Positions 49,552 to 60,736 of a DNA stretch of 64,000 nt are shown one piece after another. The notes under the pieces are model-generated. The model saw nothing but the letters and a program-made list of their open reading frames with translations. It did no database searches and was not told the origin of the DNA. How positions within the stretch are numbered: the stretch's first letter is position 1; every line of letters starts with the position of its first letter. This DNA comes from Beroe forskalii. Lineage: Eukaryota > Ctenophora > Nuda > Beroida > Beroidae. Position numbers and translations under genes: made by a program. The DNA lies in NCBI GenBank assembly GCA_011033025.1, contig WFMF01000030.1, positions 620,001-684,000 of the forward strand, written 5' to 3'.

Positions 49552-52500
49552 GTGAGTAGCAATTATTGAATAACTTCAATAATAGTTCTCCTTGTACTTG
49601 TATTCCTTAGTCATTAGTGTCTTATTTATTCGTGAAATTAGTCTACAAATCAAACTCGGCTTCCACTCGAGTGACTAGTGCTGTAATTGTCACTTAGCTT
49701 CGCTTCTTGCAAGTACAGCCACAACAGTTCCACAATCTGCCGTTAGATTAGCATATATAATCTAATGTACAACTTAAATGATTTGAGAGATGGTACAATA
49801 TATCAATCACTTAATAGCCTTTTTTCCAGGGTGCCATCCAGTTCTCAGATGTAAGTTTTTGAATGACCACTTTTTCATTCGATCCTAATGTTAGACTCTG
49901 ATTTCCATCAGACATGGATATTGGATAAATTAAGTTTTTGTGAGATCTAAGTATTATCTATCGTAGTGATTTAATTTGGACTTTGACGAATCTTTATTAT
50001 TATATTCACAAGTCAGTTATTTTTCAAAATATTTATTTCACTTATTTTCTAATTACAGTTGATCAATTTAGTGGTCAATGGTTCCATGAGATTCCATCTT
50101 GTGACAAAATGATTATTCCTTCAGCTCAATGAGGAAGTTAATGCCTTTTCACGAAACTATGTTTCTGAAATAAGGAGAACCGAGGAAATGGAAAGGCGAC
50201 TTCGTAAGAATTATAACCGTTTATGCCAAATGAATTTGTCTAATTTGTCAAATCATTCTCCAAGTACCAATTTATGATCCATGAGCAGCCATGAGACAGA
50301 TGATATTCTTAATTATAGACTAGACGAATTCTAAAACGAACGTTAGGGCAAGTGTCTTACTTATTCAATAAACCCACTGCTGTATACACTACTGAGACAT
50401 GATAATGAGTACCCTGACAGGGTTCTTTGCTGGTGAGATAGAAAGAGAGAACCTGCCTATTCCTGCCGATTATAACGTTCCTGCTGCTCCAAATCAAAAA
50501 GATCTTATCGACTTGGAGGTATTGTAAATTGCTCAAAAGTTTGGGACATAGATTATAAAACTCTGGCGGTACTAGTAGGCATTAAATAGAGTCTTCCTTC
50601 GCTCCATGCGTCCATCGGGTCAATTCGAGGTAAATGTTTCAATAGCTCAATGACCAAGAGTTATTACTTTATTAGGGCGACTGTATGTATTTATTTCAGG
50701 CTACTTTAGAACAGTTGGAGGGCGAAACTAGGCAGATAAACGCTAATCAGGAGGCTTTGCTGCGCAACTTCTACGAGCTGAAGGAACTGAAGCATGTTCT
50801 AAACTCTGCTAGTCAGTTCTTCCAGGAGGTTTGCTTCTCATGGTCATTAAGCATTCGAACATTGTGTAATATACATGACTTGAAATTCAAATTTCAAAAT
50901 TTTAGGGACAAAATTTTACGTGTGAGCTGGCTGCGCTCAAATAAGCTTATTTTAACTGAACGGACTGTTCAATGAATGTTTATTTCTAGCGCTTGGTAAT
51001 TATATCACAATAGATTCACAATGCAGGCAGCCAGCAAGCTGCACGATACCCGATGTCAGCATTTGGGCTGACGGACATTCCCTGTCTAATGATCTACTCA
51101 CATGCCTAGCAAAAAATAATTTTTTTGTTTAGAAAAATAGAGTAGTTCAATTTTTATAGATTATTTCTAGAATCCATTCAATCACAGCCGCCTGCTTACT
51201 CGCCACTGTGTGCAGGGTGCTGCAATCCAAGAGGAAGAGAGAACCTCGCAACAGCCTAAGTATGACGAGGAAACTGGCAACGTACCCCGGCATCTGAGCT
51301 TCCTGTGTGGTGTCATTAACAGAGCCAAGATACCCGTGTTTGAAAGAGTCCTGTGGAGGGCAAGCAGGGGTGAGTGTCTTGAGTCGTAATACCCACATAG
51401 GGTATATAATATACAAAATTCGCAATATCATTTGTATTTTTGAACGGTGTCTGTACGTTCCTTCTTTCATTGAAATCCATTATTTTTCAATCATTGTGTA
51501 CATATCTCTAGTATATCTTAATATCTAACTCCACGGCGTTATAAGCATCCGTTTCTCAGGGAAAGCACTGTTACGACACATGGAAATAGCTGAAGTCCTG
51601 AAGGATCCTGCCACAGAAGAGGAAATTCCAAAGTCTACCTTTATCGTCTACTTCCAGGGCGAGCAACTCAAGATGAGGGTCAAGAAAATCTGCGAAGGGT
51701 ACGTACTTCTCAGTACTAGTAGCATTTTTACAGAATCTTTACAGAGAGGCATCATATCATGATTCTAAGATAGTAGAACAGTGAATGACACACTGAAGGA
51801 TCGTCATTGTTGGTTGATCGGAGGACTGTTTTGTTGATGTCATGCTATCCTATACAGGTTGGGAGCTACGACCTACCCCTGCAAAGAAGACTGGGAGGAG
51901 AGAAGACAGACTGAGTCTGAAGTGGATAAGAGGCTGGAGGAGTTGAGTAGCATTCTGCTGGAGACAAAGAACCACAGGTTCAGAATGCTGAACACAGTAG
52001 TTAGCAGCATCAACTCCTGGATTATACAGGTCAGTGTTCTTACAGAGCTTTATTATATACGATACGGTATCAGGACATTATATACTGGTAGAATGAATAC
52101 TGATAAGGTGAAAATAAAATAATACTTTTAGAGTTTTAGCATCTTTCCACCTGTTACTATTTTAGATAAGTAGCTATCAAATGTGCCATGATTAGGAAAA
52201 GTACCCCGGCAGGTGCGCAAAGTGAAGGCTATCTACTACACAATGAACAAGTTCAAGAAGACCGAGACTGGCTTGCTGCACGCTGAAGGCTGGTGTCCAA
52301 AGAACGCACTTGCTGATATTGATAGAGCTTTGAAGAAGGGAGCTGTGAGTAGTGTTGTGTGACTTGAATTCCTCTACACTGTCACTCACACACACGTGTA
52401 TTATTGTACAGTGTATTATTGTACAGTGTTAATTGTATTCTGTTAATATCGGAGAGACGGTTGAAGAGTCTGTGTTTACCGTCTGTCTCCAAGTGTGTGT

Positions 52501-55500
52501 GCAGTAGACAGCACGTTACACCGTTACAGGCAGCTGCAGGAAGTGGGGTGCCACCCATTCTCAATTACACCGTTACAGGCAGCTGCAGGAAGTGGGGTGC
52601 CACCCATTCTCAATTACACCGTTACAGGCAGCTGCAGGAAGTGGGGTGCCACCCATTCTCAATCACACCGTTACAGGCAGCTGCAGGGAGTGGGGTGCCA
52701 CCCATTCTCAATTACACCGTTACAGGCAGCTGCAGGAGTGGGGTGCCACCCATTCTCAATTACACCGTTACAGGCAGCTGCAGGGAGTGGGGTGCCACCC
52801 ATTCTCAATTACACCGTTACAGGCAGCTGCAGGATCAGGAAGTGGGGTGCCACCCATTCTCAATTACACCGTTACAGGCAGCTGCAGGAAGTGGGGTGCC
52901 ACCCATTCTCAATAACACCGTTACAGGCGGCGGCAGGGAGTGGGGTGCCACCCATTCTCAATAACACCGTTACAGGCAGCTGCAGGAAGTGGGGTGCCAC
53001 CCATTCTCAATTACACCGTTACAGGCAGCTGCAGGAAGTGGGGTGCCACCCATTCTCAATTACACCGTTACAGGCAGCTGCAGGGGAGTGGGGTGCCACC
53101 CATTCTCAATTACACCGTTACAGGCAGCTGCAGGAAGTGGGGTGCCACCCATTCTCAATTACACCGTTACAGGCAGCTGCAGGAAGTGGGGTGCCACCCA
53201 TTCTCAATAACACCGTTACAGGCAGCGGCAGGGAGTGGGGTGCCACCCATTCTCAATAACACCGTTACAGGCAGCTGCAGGAAGTGGGGTGCCACCCATT
53301 CTCAATTACACCGTTACAGGCAGCTGCAGGAAGTGGGGTGCCACCCATTCTCAATTACACCGTTACAGGCAGCTGCAGGGAGTGGGGTGCCACCCATTCT
53401 CAATTACACCGTTACAGGCAGCTGCAGGAAGTGGGGTGCCACCCATTCTCAATTACACCGTTACAGGCAGCTGCAGGAAGTGGGGTGCCACCCATTCTCA
53501 ATTACACCGTTACAGGCAGCTGCAGGGAGTGGGGTGCCACCCATTCTCAATAACACCGTTACAGGCAGCTGCAGGAAGTGGGGTGCCACCCATTCTCAAT
53601 TACACCGTTACAGGCAGCTGCAGGAAGTGGGGTGCCACCCATTCTCAATAACACCGTTACAGGCAGCTGCAGGAAGTGGGGTGCCACCCATTCTCAATAA
53701 CACCGTTACAGGCAGCTGCAGGGAGTGGGGTGCCACCCATTCTCAATCACACCGTTACAGGCAGCTGCAGGAAGTGGGGTGCCACCCATTCTCAATACAC
53801 CGTTACAGGCAGCTGCAGGAAGTGGGGTGCCACCCATTCTCAATTACACCGTTACAGGCAGCTGCAGGAAGTGGGGTGCCACCCATTCTCAATCACACCG
53901 TTACAGGCAGCTGCAGGAAGTGGGGTGCCACCCATTCTCAATAACACCGTTACAGGCAGCTGCAGGGAGTGGGGTGCCACCCATTCTCAATTACACCGTT
54001 ACAGGCAGCTGCAGGAAGTGGGGTGCCACCCATTCTCAATTACACCGTTACAGGCAGCTGCAGGTAGTGGGGTGCCACCCATTCTCAACACGGTCACCAC
54101 CCGCCGAACTCCCCCCACCCACCACCGAGTTAACAAGCTCACCAAGGGTTACCAGGCTATCATAGACGCCTACAGTGTAGCTACCTACCAAGAAATCAAC
54201 CCTGGTATGTGTATTCCTCTTTGTACTGGCTCTTCTGGCTCTTTTTGTTTGTGCACTGTCAACTTAATGTCGCAAAGTCATAGCTGGAAAAGACTTGTAA
54301 AATTAGAATTCCTAACAATATTCCCCATTCTTAGTGTATTGTCTCGCATTTCAACAAATATTACTAAAGAAATAAAGAATGTAATGTTTGATGATGCTTC
54401 AGAGCACCACTACGCGTAACATGCCACTGACATAGAAATAGTAATAATCCCATGCCCCCTGATCCGCAGCAATCTTCACTATCATCACCTTCCCCTTCCT
54501 GTTCGGTATCATGTTCGGGGATATCGGGCACGGCTTCATCATGTTCCTGGCTGGACTTTACCTCGTTGTCAAGGAGGCTCACTTCGGGAAACGCATCAAG
54601 TCCTACGAAGAGGTTTGTGTCTGCCTGTCTGTCTGTCTGTCTGTCTGTCTGTCTGCCTGTCAGTTTGTGTGTCATCTTTGAAAGTCAAAATGTTAGTAGT
54701 TAATAACAAGGAATTATCTCAGATATTTTAAATTTCAGATATTCACGATGATGTTCCATGGTCGTTACATCATTATGATGAATGGCCTGTTTGCGATGTG
54801 GGCTGGATTCCTCTACAACGACATATTTTCCCTTTCTATCAACATATTCGGCTCAGCGTGGACACCTGACTATGATGCTCTCACTAATGGGTTAGTGGTG
54901 ATTTGATTGACCCTGTTACCTCCATTCCAGTCCATTAGGTGACGTGCTTAGTGTGAAGTATTGACTACTTATCTACTACTGGTATGTGGACACCTAGTTT
55001 GACTTATTTCTATCTTTGACGCGTGTTCTGATTTATTCTTTTACCGGACGCGTATTGTGACGCTTTGTACATCGTGACGGGAAGTTAGAATATCCGCAGT
55101 TTCTGCCGTAGGACTGCCGTTCAGTTTCAAGAGTTTAGGTATTTGAATATCTACATTTAGTGTTATTAATTATAATCCCTCTGATAATTTCTTGCAGGTC
55201 AGTTATCAACAAAGAAGGAATGTACGGTCTCGATCCTCAGGACCCGAACCAGTACTCTGGCAATCCTTATCCCTTCGGGATTGATCCCTTCTGGAACTTT
55301 TCTGAGAACAAGCTGACTTTCATCAACTCTTACAAAATGAAAATGGCTGTGATTTTAGGCTTAGTACAAATGACCTTTGGTCTTGTCCTCAGTCTATACA
55401 ACTACAGGTAATTCGATATTTTCTTTGTTTTTTTGCTATATGTCACATATGCTGTGGTGTTTTGAGTCTATGTTTTGGCGACAAAATTCTGACATATCCT

Positions 55501-58500
55501 TAATCCTGGGTAGAAGTAACCGCTCAGCTAAGTTTAATTTGCATCCGATTTATGATTCTGAATGATGTGAGTGAATGGTAGACGTTTCAATATGTCAATA
55601 TTTTGTTCCAATTTTGGGAAGTTTTCGTGCAATTGGAAAATGGAACAAAATGTGTACGAAATGATGACATTTTGCGAATTGGAACGAAATGGATATAGTA
55701 CGAAATTTTGTCATATTTATTTGTGCGGTAACGGTCAACGAAACATCTAAACAATATACGCTATCGGTCATAGTCTTAGAATGAAAATAATCGGCTTAGT
55801 TGGTAAGACGTTGGACAAATCGTTTGGCGCACGCGTCGCGCGTTGTCCCTAATGTCCCACAATATTGCAATCCAATGTCTTATCTATAGAGGTGTGTGGG
55901 TAAACTACAAACATAACAAAATACTGCATATCGATTTTCTAATTCAAGGATTGACATGAGAGGCGGAAGAGACTGAACTGTGAATCATCAGCGGTTACCC
56001 TACAGTTGTAAGGTCTCCTGCCATCTGCGATGTAGGTGTACCATCAGCAGGTGACAAAGGGAAACGGAGGGATGCAATGTGTTCACAAATTCGTGAATCT
56101 GATGAACAAAAAACCGCATGGACTGAACAGAGAAGTAATTGTTGAGCTGCAGTAAGGACTCTACAGTCCGAGCTTCATCTGCAAGACGAGAGAGGAAGAA
56201 GGAAGGAAGAACAGGAAGTGGAAACCTGGTGAGGTTTTGGACGAGGCTGTCCAGCGGGTTACCTATAAACACGCCTTCAAAGGACAGTCGGACAGGAGAG
56301 GCCTTGGGCATGGTGTATACTGCAAAAATCGCTCAGAAAAAGAGATATCCCAAGAAGTATGCAACATCACTGAAGAGGAGAAGATCCTCATATACTGAGC
56401 CTTGCACAGCAGCAAAATGGCTGGAATGGGATAACCTCATCAATTTGGACATGAAATGGCAGGAAATGATGTATGCACTAAGTCCGAGTATGCTCTCTTT
56501 TGTACTGAACTCTGTCCAAGACACTCTGCCACATCCCAGGAATCTACGCAGATGGAAGTTGGATGTTGAGGCCGCTTGTGCAGCTTGTGTGGATGGAAAT
56601 CGTTCTGAACAGCGTCGGCCTTGTCTACACTGTGTGGTGCAAAGTCGCCCCTGGAACACAATTTCTTACTTTACCGACATGACAGTATCCTGAAGGAGAT
56701 AGCTGAGGCCCTGACTAAGAAGATCCAGGCTATTGAAGAAGTCGTCCCACTACCAAGCGGAGTACAAAAGGTTGACTTCTGGTTGAATCTGGCCAAAGAA
56801 CAAAGAAGAAGAAGAAAAGAAACCAGCGACAGGTCTATTAGATGTCGCCAAGGACTGGGGTGACGGTCGCGGACACACGTCGGAATCAAGCCCATTTCCC
56901 ACCCCACATCATGACAACGTCAGACAGACTGGATCTGGTCCTTTACCCAACAACACCAGGAATGTCGTCATGATAGAACTAACTTCGCCAGCAGAAGAAA
57001 AACATCGAGAAATGGCGGAGCATCAAGCAATCGAAGTATGAAAAGCTAGCCGAAATATCCGTGAGGTTGGTACATGGAAGCTTCACGGTACTTACTGTAG
57101 AAGTCGGGGGCCAGAGGATACGTTGCCAAACGGACGAATTATGTCTGGAGGAAGCTTGGGCTGTCATATCAGGATGGTAAATAAGCTGTCAGAAAGACTC
57201 TCAAGGGGTAGCATTGGTGGTGTTCCCATTTCATCTGGATATGCCGCAACACTAAGATATGGACATCACCCACGGAGAGTAAGTGACTGCATGGAGATGT
57301 CCCATGAAGTGTCCATGAAGAGTGCCCATGGGGAGTACCCACGGAGGGGTGCCCATGGAGAGTACCCACGAAAAGGTGCCCGGAGACTACCCACGGAGGG
57401 TGCCCATGAAGATCACCCCTGAAGGTGCCCATTGCAAGTACCCACGATGGTGCCAATGGAGAGTACCCATTGAGGGTGTACATGGAGATTACCCATGGAG
57501 AGTACCCATGGAGTGTACTCATGGAGAGTACCCTTGTTCACTTTTCAAAGATATGGAATCCTGGAAATCAAAGACCTGGAAATCACCTTTGGAGAGTGTG
57601 TGATTATTCCCACTCTTAGGTTGATCCCTGCTAACCTACCGTCCATATCTCAGTCTATGGGCGCTTGTGGCATGCACAAGCGCCGGGTGATCTTATGCTT
57701 TGGCCGGGACACACCCATCGGTGCTTCATATTTTGCCATAGCTCCATTGAGATATATCGTACACCCCTGTAAATGGGACAACCCAAAAGATGTAAAGTGT
57801 ACATAGTTTTGATGATGGATGTATTATTTGGATCCAAAGATGTATGCAGAATAACACTGCCCCATAACTCAAGCTAGCTTGAGTGAAGCGGTGTGGGGAT
57901 GTGGACGTTATGGGCAACGAGCACCTCTCCCCCCTTTCCTGCCCCCCTGGAAAAAGTTGTGTTAGATGAAAGATGGTGCCCTGGCAAAGTTGTGTTAGAT
58001 GACAGATGGTGATGGATGAAGTTGCTCTGCAAACAGGTCAGTATTGGTACAGTGGTACAGTGTCTCAGACCACGAATCGCATGTTTAAAGAAAAACTCAG
58101 TCCTTCCTGATTTACTGTGCACATTTCACACCCCTGTCATGTCCCTGTTCATTTCAGATTCAAAGGCAAGACGCTGGACATCTACTGCACGTTTATCCCC
58201 CAGATGATCTTCATGCAATGTCTCATCGGCTACCTGGTCTTCATGATATTCTACAAGTGGTTTGCCATCAGTGCTGCCTCTCCCGAGCAGCCATCTTTGC
58301 TCATCTGTCTCATCAACATGTTCCTGCAGTTTGGGGCCGAGATAGAGTTCGGCTCCAACCTTTATCCTTATCAGGTTTGTGAGGGAGCTGAGGAATCAGT
58401 GAGTCACAGCAACATTGATTTATAAATCTTAAAGATTGATTAATCAATCAATCTTTAAGATTAATTGATTATTTGCCCATTTCAGAGATATGTTCAGAGC

Positions 58501-60663
58501 GCCCTTGTGGTACTAGCTGTCATCTGTGTACCGTGGATGCTGGGTCTTAAGCCGCTCATTGAACACTGTTATCCACGAATCTCACAAGCGGTAAGTTTCC
58601 TCTATTCTTGAATTCTAGAAACTGAGTCCATTCTTATTGGGGAATATCGGAACCGTTTTTTATCTGACTTAAAACTCGTCGCTTTCTATGTCTTTTAATT
58701 ATCAATATCCAGCTTGTTCGAACCTGAAATATAGAAGAACAATGCCCTTAGCCCTTTATTCCTTAACTTCGAACTTTAAATCTTGCAAAGCTGAACTTCA
58801 TTATTTAGCAGCCCTATCATACTAAAATTGTTGCCTAAAAGCAGAAGTCTTACCATGCCTCCTTGATCTTGGTAATTTAGCAAAGCTCTGATGAAACTTA
58901 AAACAGATCAGTGTGTATCACCTAGAGCATCTAGCAACGCGGTCTTACTGGTCTTGGTACATTAAATTAATACATGTTCCATGTGCAATGTCTTATAATG
59001 TCTCCAAATCAGCGGTTCTAAGAGTAACTATGTATTCTTATTACATTATACATGTCTATGTTACCTAATTCAGTGTACCCTGTTATAATAACACGTGACA
59101 GTATTAAAGTTAATTATAACCTCATCAACAAATTGCTGCTGAGAATTCTATCTGATTCCTCTCTGATTCCTGTGCGCATGTATCGCTGATGCACCATCAT
59201 CTCACTCCACTAGAGCTACGCTCCAATACCACAGAGCTACGAGCAGTTTGATAATGAGGGGGAAGGTGGTGCCTCCGAAGGGGACGCCGAGGGGGAGGAA
59301 GAACCCCACTCCATGATGGACATCATGGTGCACCAGGGCATCGAGACCATCGAGTTTACCTTGGGCTGTATTTCCAATACTGCCAGCTACCTCCGACTGT
59401 GGGCTCTTTCTCTGGCTCACGCAGGTGAGAAATACCATATTATTATTGTGTCCAATGGAATCTTTAAGTCATCGTTTTACACTCTCAAGCTCATATGTTT
59501 GTAGAATGTAGTTGTCATGTAATCTCCGTGTTGATTTCATGAAGCTGTATTCCTTTTCATTCTATTTTCAAACGGAGGAAGACAGACTTAACTCAAACTG
59601 CCTCGGTTGAGCCACATCTCAACCTCCAACCAATGATGTTTGTAGAAGGTTAATGATCATACACATGAAACCAAGTGGTTGGAATGATGGCACCTGTTCA
59701 TGTTAAACGCTCTACAAACTCCCCTCTTGAATCATGCTATCCCATCCCCCCTCTCAACCTTACTTTCTCTTAGAGTTGTCCGAAGTGTTGTGGACCATGG
59801 TAATGCAGGCGGGACTCAGCATGGACATCAACCCCTACGTGAACCCCATCGCCATTGTCATCACCTTCGCGTTCTGGGCTACCCTCACTATCGCTATTCT
59901 CCTGGTTATGGAGGGGCTGTCCGCATTCCTGCACGCTCTCCGTCTTCACTGGTACGTATCTGTTAGCACGGTTAGATTAGAATAGTTACCATGGTGAAAT
60001 TACGCTGGTTACCATGGTAACATTACACTGGTTACCATGGTACCATTACACTGGTTACCATGATACCATTACACCGGTTACCATGATACCATTACACTGG
60101 TTACCATGGTACCATTACACTGGTTACCATGATACCATTACACTGGTTACCATGGTAACATTACACTGGTTACCATGGTACCATTACGCTGGTTACCATG
60201 GTACCATTACACTGGTAACGCCGGTAGCAATGGTAACATTTTAATGTGGTTACCATTACTTGAATTTCCATCACCGCGTTGCTGGCTCAATGGTGCCCAT
60301 CCCTGAAAATGTTGAAATTGAATTGATATTCGATTTACCACCCACCCCAGTGGTAATATAAGAGAAATTTAACGATGAGTCAGGGGACACGCCTCGCTCT
60401 TATGTATCAGAGCAATTTTGAACATCACGTCTCATGCTCTCCTATTCATCGCTTGATCGTACATTAGGTCTTCTTATTCCGTCTAGGCCAGTGCCTAGCT
60501 GAAGTAGAAATTTCACTGAATAATAATATATTTCACTGAATAATAATGATATTTCTCGTTTTCCAGGGTTGAGTTCCAAAACAAGTTCTATCAAGGAGAA
60601 GGGCACAAGTTCTCCCCCTTCTCCTTCCAGAGAGTTCTTGACGGAGACGATGAAGAAGTTTAG
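49456..60663 (+). CDS. ATP6V0A: V-ATPase V0 subunit a, complete, 18 exons
   Basis: Subunit a is the large membrane stator of the vacuolar proton pump; its C-terminal half forms the proton half-channels against the c-ring. Eighteen exons join in phase to 2463 bases (820 residues), or 2484 (827) with the alternative exon-16 acceptor. The N-terminal cytosolic part starts [13 protein letters not shown]. The membrane part contains [21 protein letters not shown], the essential channel arginine in [14 protein letters not shown] (Arg-720, equivalent to yeast Arg-735) and HALRLHWVEF (Arg-786, yeast Arg-799). It ends DGDDEEV. Length and landmarks match animal a1-type subunits; the paralogue cannot be fixed. 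Intron 9 holds an array of 32 copies of the exon-10 acceptor. Confidence 0.95.
49830..49850 (+). CDS. ATP6V0A: V-ATPase a exon 2, a 21-bp microexon
   Basis: Seven codons, GAIQFSD, between TTTTTTCCAG and GTAAGT. They correspond to the GKVQFRD segment of other a subunits and join phase 0 on both sides. Confidence 0.88.
50125..50203 (+). CDS. ATP6V0A: V-ATPase a exon 3
   Basis: [18 protein letters not shown] between CCTTCAG and GTAAGA; ends one base into a codon. It forms part of the N-terminal coiled-coil arm. Confidence 0.92.
50421..50518 (+). CDS. ATP6V0A: V-ATPase a exon 4
   Basis: [20 protein letters not shown] and KDLIDLE; acceptor CCTGACAG, donor GAG|GTATTG, phase 0 at the end. Confidence 0.9.
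50700..50828 (+). CDS. ATP6V0A: V-ATPase a exon 5
   Basis: 43 codons, [20 protein letters not shown] onward to SQFFQE; matches the LExNxKxINxNQEALKRNFxEL heptad region. Donor GAG|GTTTGC. Confidence 0.92.
51216..51369 (+). CDS. ATP6V0A: V-ATPase a exon 6
   Basis: Begins with a variable acidic linker, then [20 protein letters not shown], the conserved FxxGVIxRxxxxxFERxLWR motif. Donor AGGG|GTGAGT, one base over. Confidence 0.93.
51560..51698 (+). CDS. ATP6V0A: V-ATPase a exon 7
   Basis: [14 protein letters not shown] and [20 protein letters not shown], a conserved core of the cytosolic domain. Donor GAAGG|GTACGT. Confidence 0.93.
51858..52029 (+). CDS. ATP6V0A: V-ATPase a exon 8
   Basis: Starts GLGATTYPC and runs through [16 protein letters not shown] to SWIIQ; the YPCP-type motif follows the FQG block as in the family. 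Confidence 0.92.
52213..52344 (+). CDS. ATP6V0A: V-ATPase a exon 9
   Basis: 44 codons, [15 protein letters not shown] to [10 protein letters not shown], with the AEGWCP motif. Ends in phase 0 at GCT|GTGAGT; the next intron carries the acceptor array. Confidence 0.93.
52518..54090 (+). repeat. 49-bp minisatellite: 32 tandem copies of the exon-10 splice acceptor
   Basis: Units start (first base after the acceptor AG) at 52530, 52579, 52628 and so on to 54054: 31 complete units and a last one that runs into exon 10. Twenty-seven units are 49 bp; exceptions are 48 (52726, 53761), 50 (53074) and 55 bp (52823). Each has CCGTTACAG|GCAGCTG plus GTGGGGTGCCACCCATTCTC, i.e. the acceptor and the first 36 or so bases of exon 10. 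Most units have no stop in any frame; those with AATAACACC have TAA in one frame. Confidence 0.97.
54054..54204 (+). CDS. ATP6V0A: V-ATPase a exon 10
   Basis: Phase 0 requires the acceptor GTTACAG|GCA at 54053, giving [14 protein letters not shown], then [18 protein letters not shown] and [15 protein letters not shown], the conserved TPPTxxxxNKxTxxFQxIVDAYG block. The start of the exon is identical in design to every minisatellite unit. Confidence 0.9.
54470..54612 (+). CDS. ATP6V0A: V-ATPase a exon 11, first membrane segment
   Basis: [20 protein letters not shown], the hallmark of the membrane domain. Donor GAG|GTTTGT is followed by a TGTC microsatellite. Confidence 0.95.
54624..54662 (+). 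repeat. (TGTC)n microsatellite
   Basis: About eight TGTC units starting some ten bases after the exon-11 donor. Confidence 0.9.
54739..54890 (+). CDS. ATP6V0A: V-ATPase a exon 12
   Basis: [20 protein letters not shown] and [17 protein letters not shown]; matches F.GRYIILLMGxFxxYTGxIYNDxFS. Donor GG|GTTAGT. Confidence 0.94.
55198..55407 (+). CDS. ATP6V0A: V-ATPase a exon 13
   Basis: [10 protein letters not shown], then [18 protein letters not shown], highly conserved. Ends two bases into a codon at CAG|GTAATT. Confidence 0.95.
56150..57250 (+). mobile_element. decayed non-LTR-type retroelement, 3' part of its ORF
   Basis: Pieces in shifting frames read [59 protein letters not shown], then [21 protein letters not shown] and [10 protein letters not shown] Cys-containing finger, a YRHDxILxxIA block and an IELTxPxEE/VEVG nuclease-like segment in this order occur downstream of the RT in retroelement proteins of marine invertebrates. 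Several frameshifts and stops make it inactive. The family name is uncertain. Confidence 0.55.
57270..57540 (+). repeat. minisatellite of CCCATGGAGAGTACCCA type
   Basis: About a dozen units of 18-24 bp with alternating GGAGAGTACCCA and GGAGGGTGCCCA, palindromic CCATGG cores. Non-coding. Confidence 0.85.
58158..58374 (+). CDS. ATP6V0A: V-ATPase a exon 14
   Basis: [24 protein letters not shown] and [14 protein letters not shown]; matches the FIPExIFMxxLFGYLxxxIFYKW block. Donor CAG|GTTTGT. Confidence 0.95.
58486..58590 (+). CDS. ATP6V0A: V-ATPase a exon 15
   Basis: 35 codons, [20 protein letters not shown], the VPWMLxxKP membrane segment. An AT-rich inverted repeat (ATCAATCAATC) lies in the intron just before. 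Confidence 0.94.
59214..59424 (+). CDS. ATP6V0A: V-ATPase a exon 16 with two possible acceptors
   Basis: Acidic loop [15 protein letters not shown], then [20 protein letters not shown] and [14 protein letters not shown] with the channel Arg and His. Acceptors CCACTAG|AGCTACG (exon from 59214) and ACCACAG|AGCTACG (from 59235) are 21 bases apart and both keep frame, adding or omitting seven residues (SYAPIPQ). Confidence 0.93.
59774..59951 (+). CDS. ATP6V0A: V-ATPase a exon 17
   Basis: [39 protein letters not shown] and LRLHW; last transmembrane helices, with the second channel Arg. Donor CTG|GTACGT. Confidence 0.95.
59985..60255 (+). repeat. 23-bp minisatellite with GGTTACCATGGTACC cores
   Basis: About eleven units in intron 17; each core is nearly palindromic, so the array can form repeated small hairpins. 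Reading frames through it are not genes. Confidence 0.9.
60567..60663 (+). CDS. ATP6V0A: V-ATPase a exon 18 and stop
   Basis: [20 protein letters not shown] to DGDDEEV, stop TAG at 60661-60663. This is the expected family C-terminus. Confidence 0.95.
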
Positions 60664-60736
60664 AGGAAAGGAATATAGAAAAAGATGGTTAAAGTTTATC
60701 ACTCTGACGATGCTTGATTTAGCTATGGACTCTTTG

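Larger units (their letters stand above)
55408..58157. other. intron 13 of the V-ATPase a gene
   Basis: 2750 bp containing a retroelement remnant (about 56150-57250) and a minisatellite (57270-57540). No alternative V-ATPase exon recognised. Confidence 0.8.

Noticed and set aside
52518-54090. CRISPR-like array
   Set aside because: The 49-bp units are contiguous with no unique spacers, and the host gene is eukaryotic.
52404-54419. Long open frames of up to 334 codons with repeats such as [12 protein letters not shown] and [12 protein letters not shown]
   Set aside because: They are the three frames of the 49-bp minisatellite. Only the last copy continues into a conserved V-ATPase exon. They are not a separate repeat protein.
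56139-56693. 184-codon frame as an alternative V-ATPase exon
   Set aside because: Its content is retroelement-like (Cys finger, [10 protein letters not shown] in the next frame) and does not fit any V-ATPase segment.
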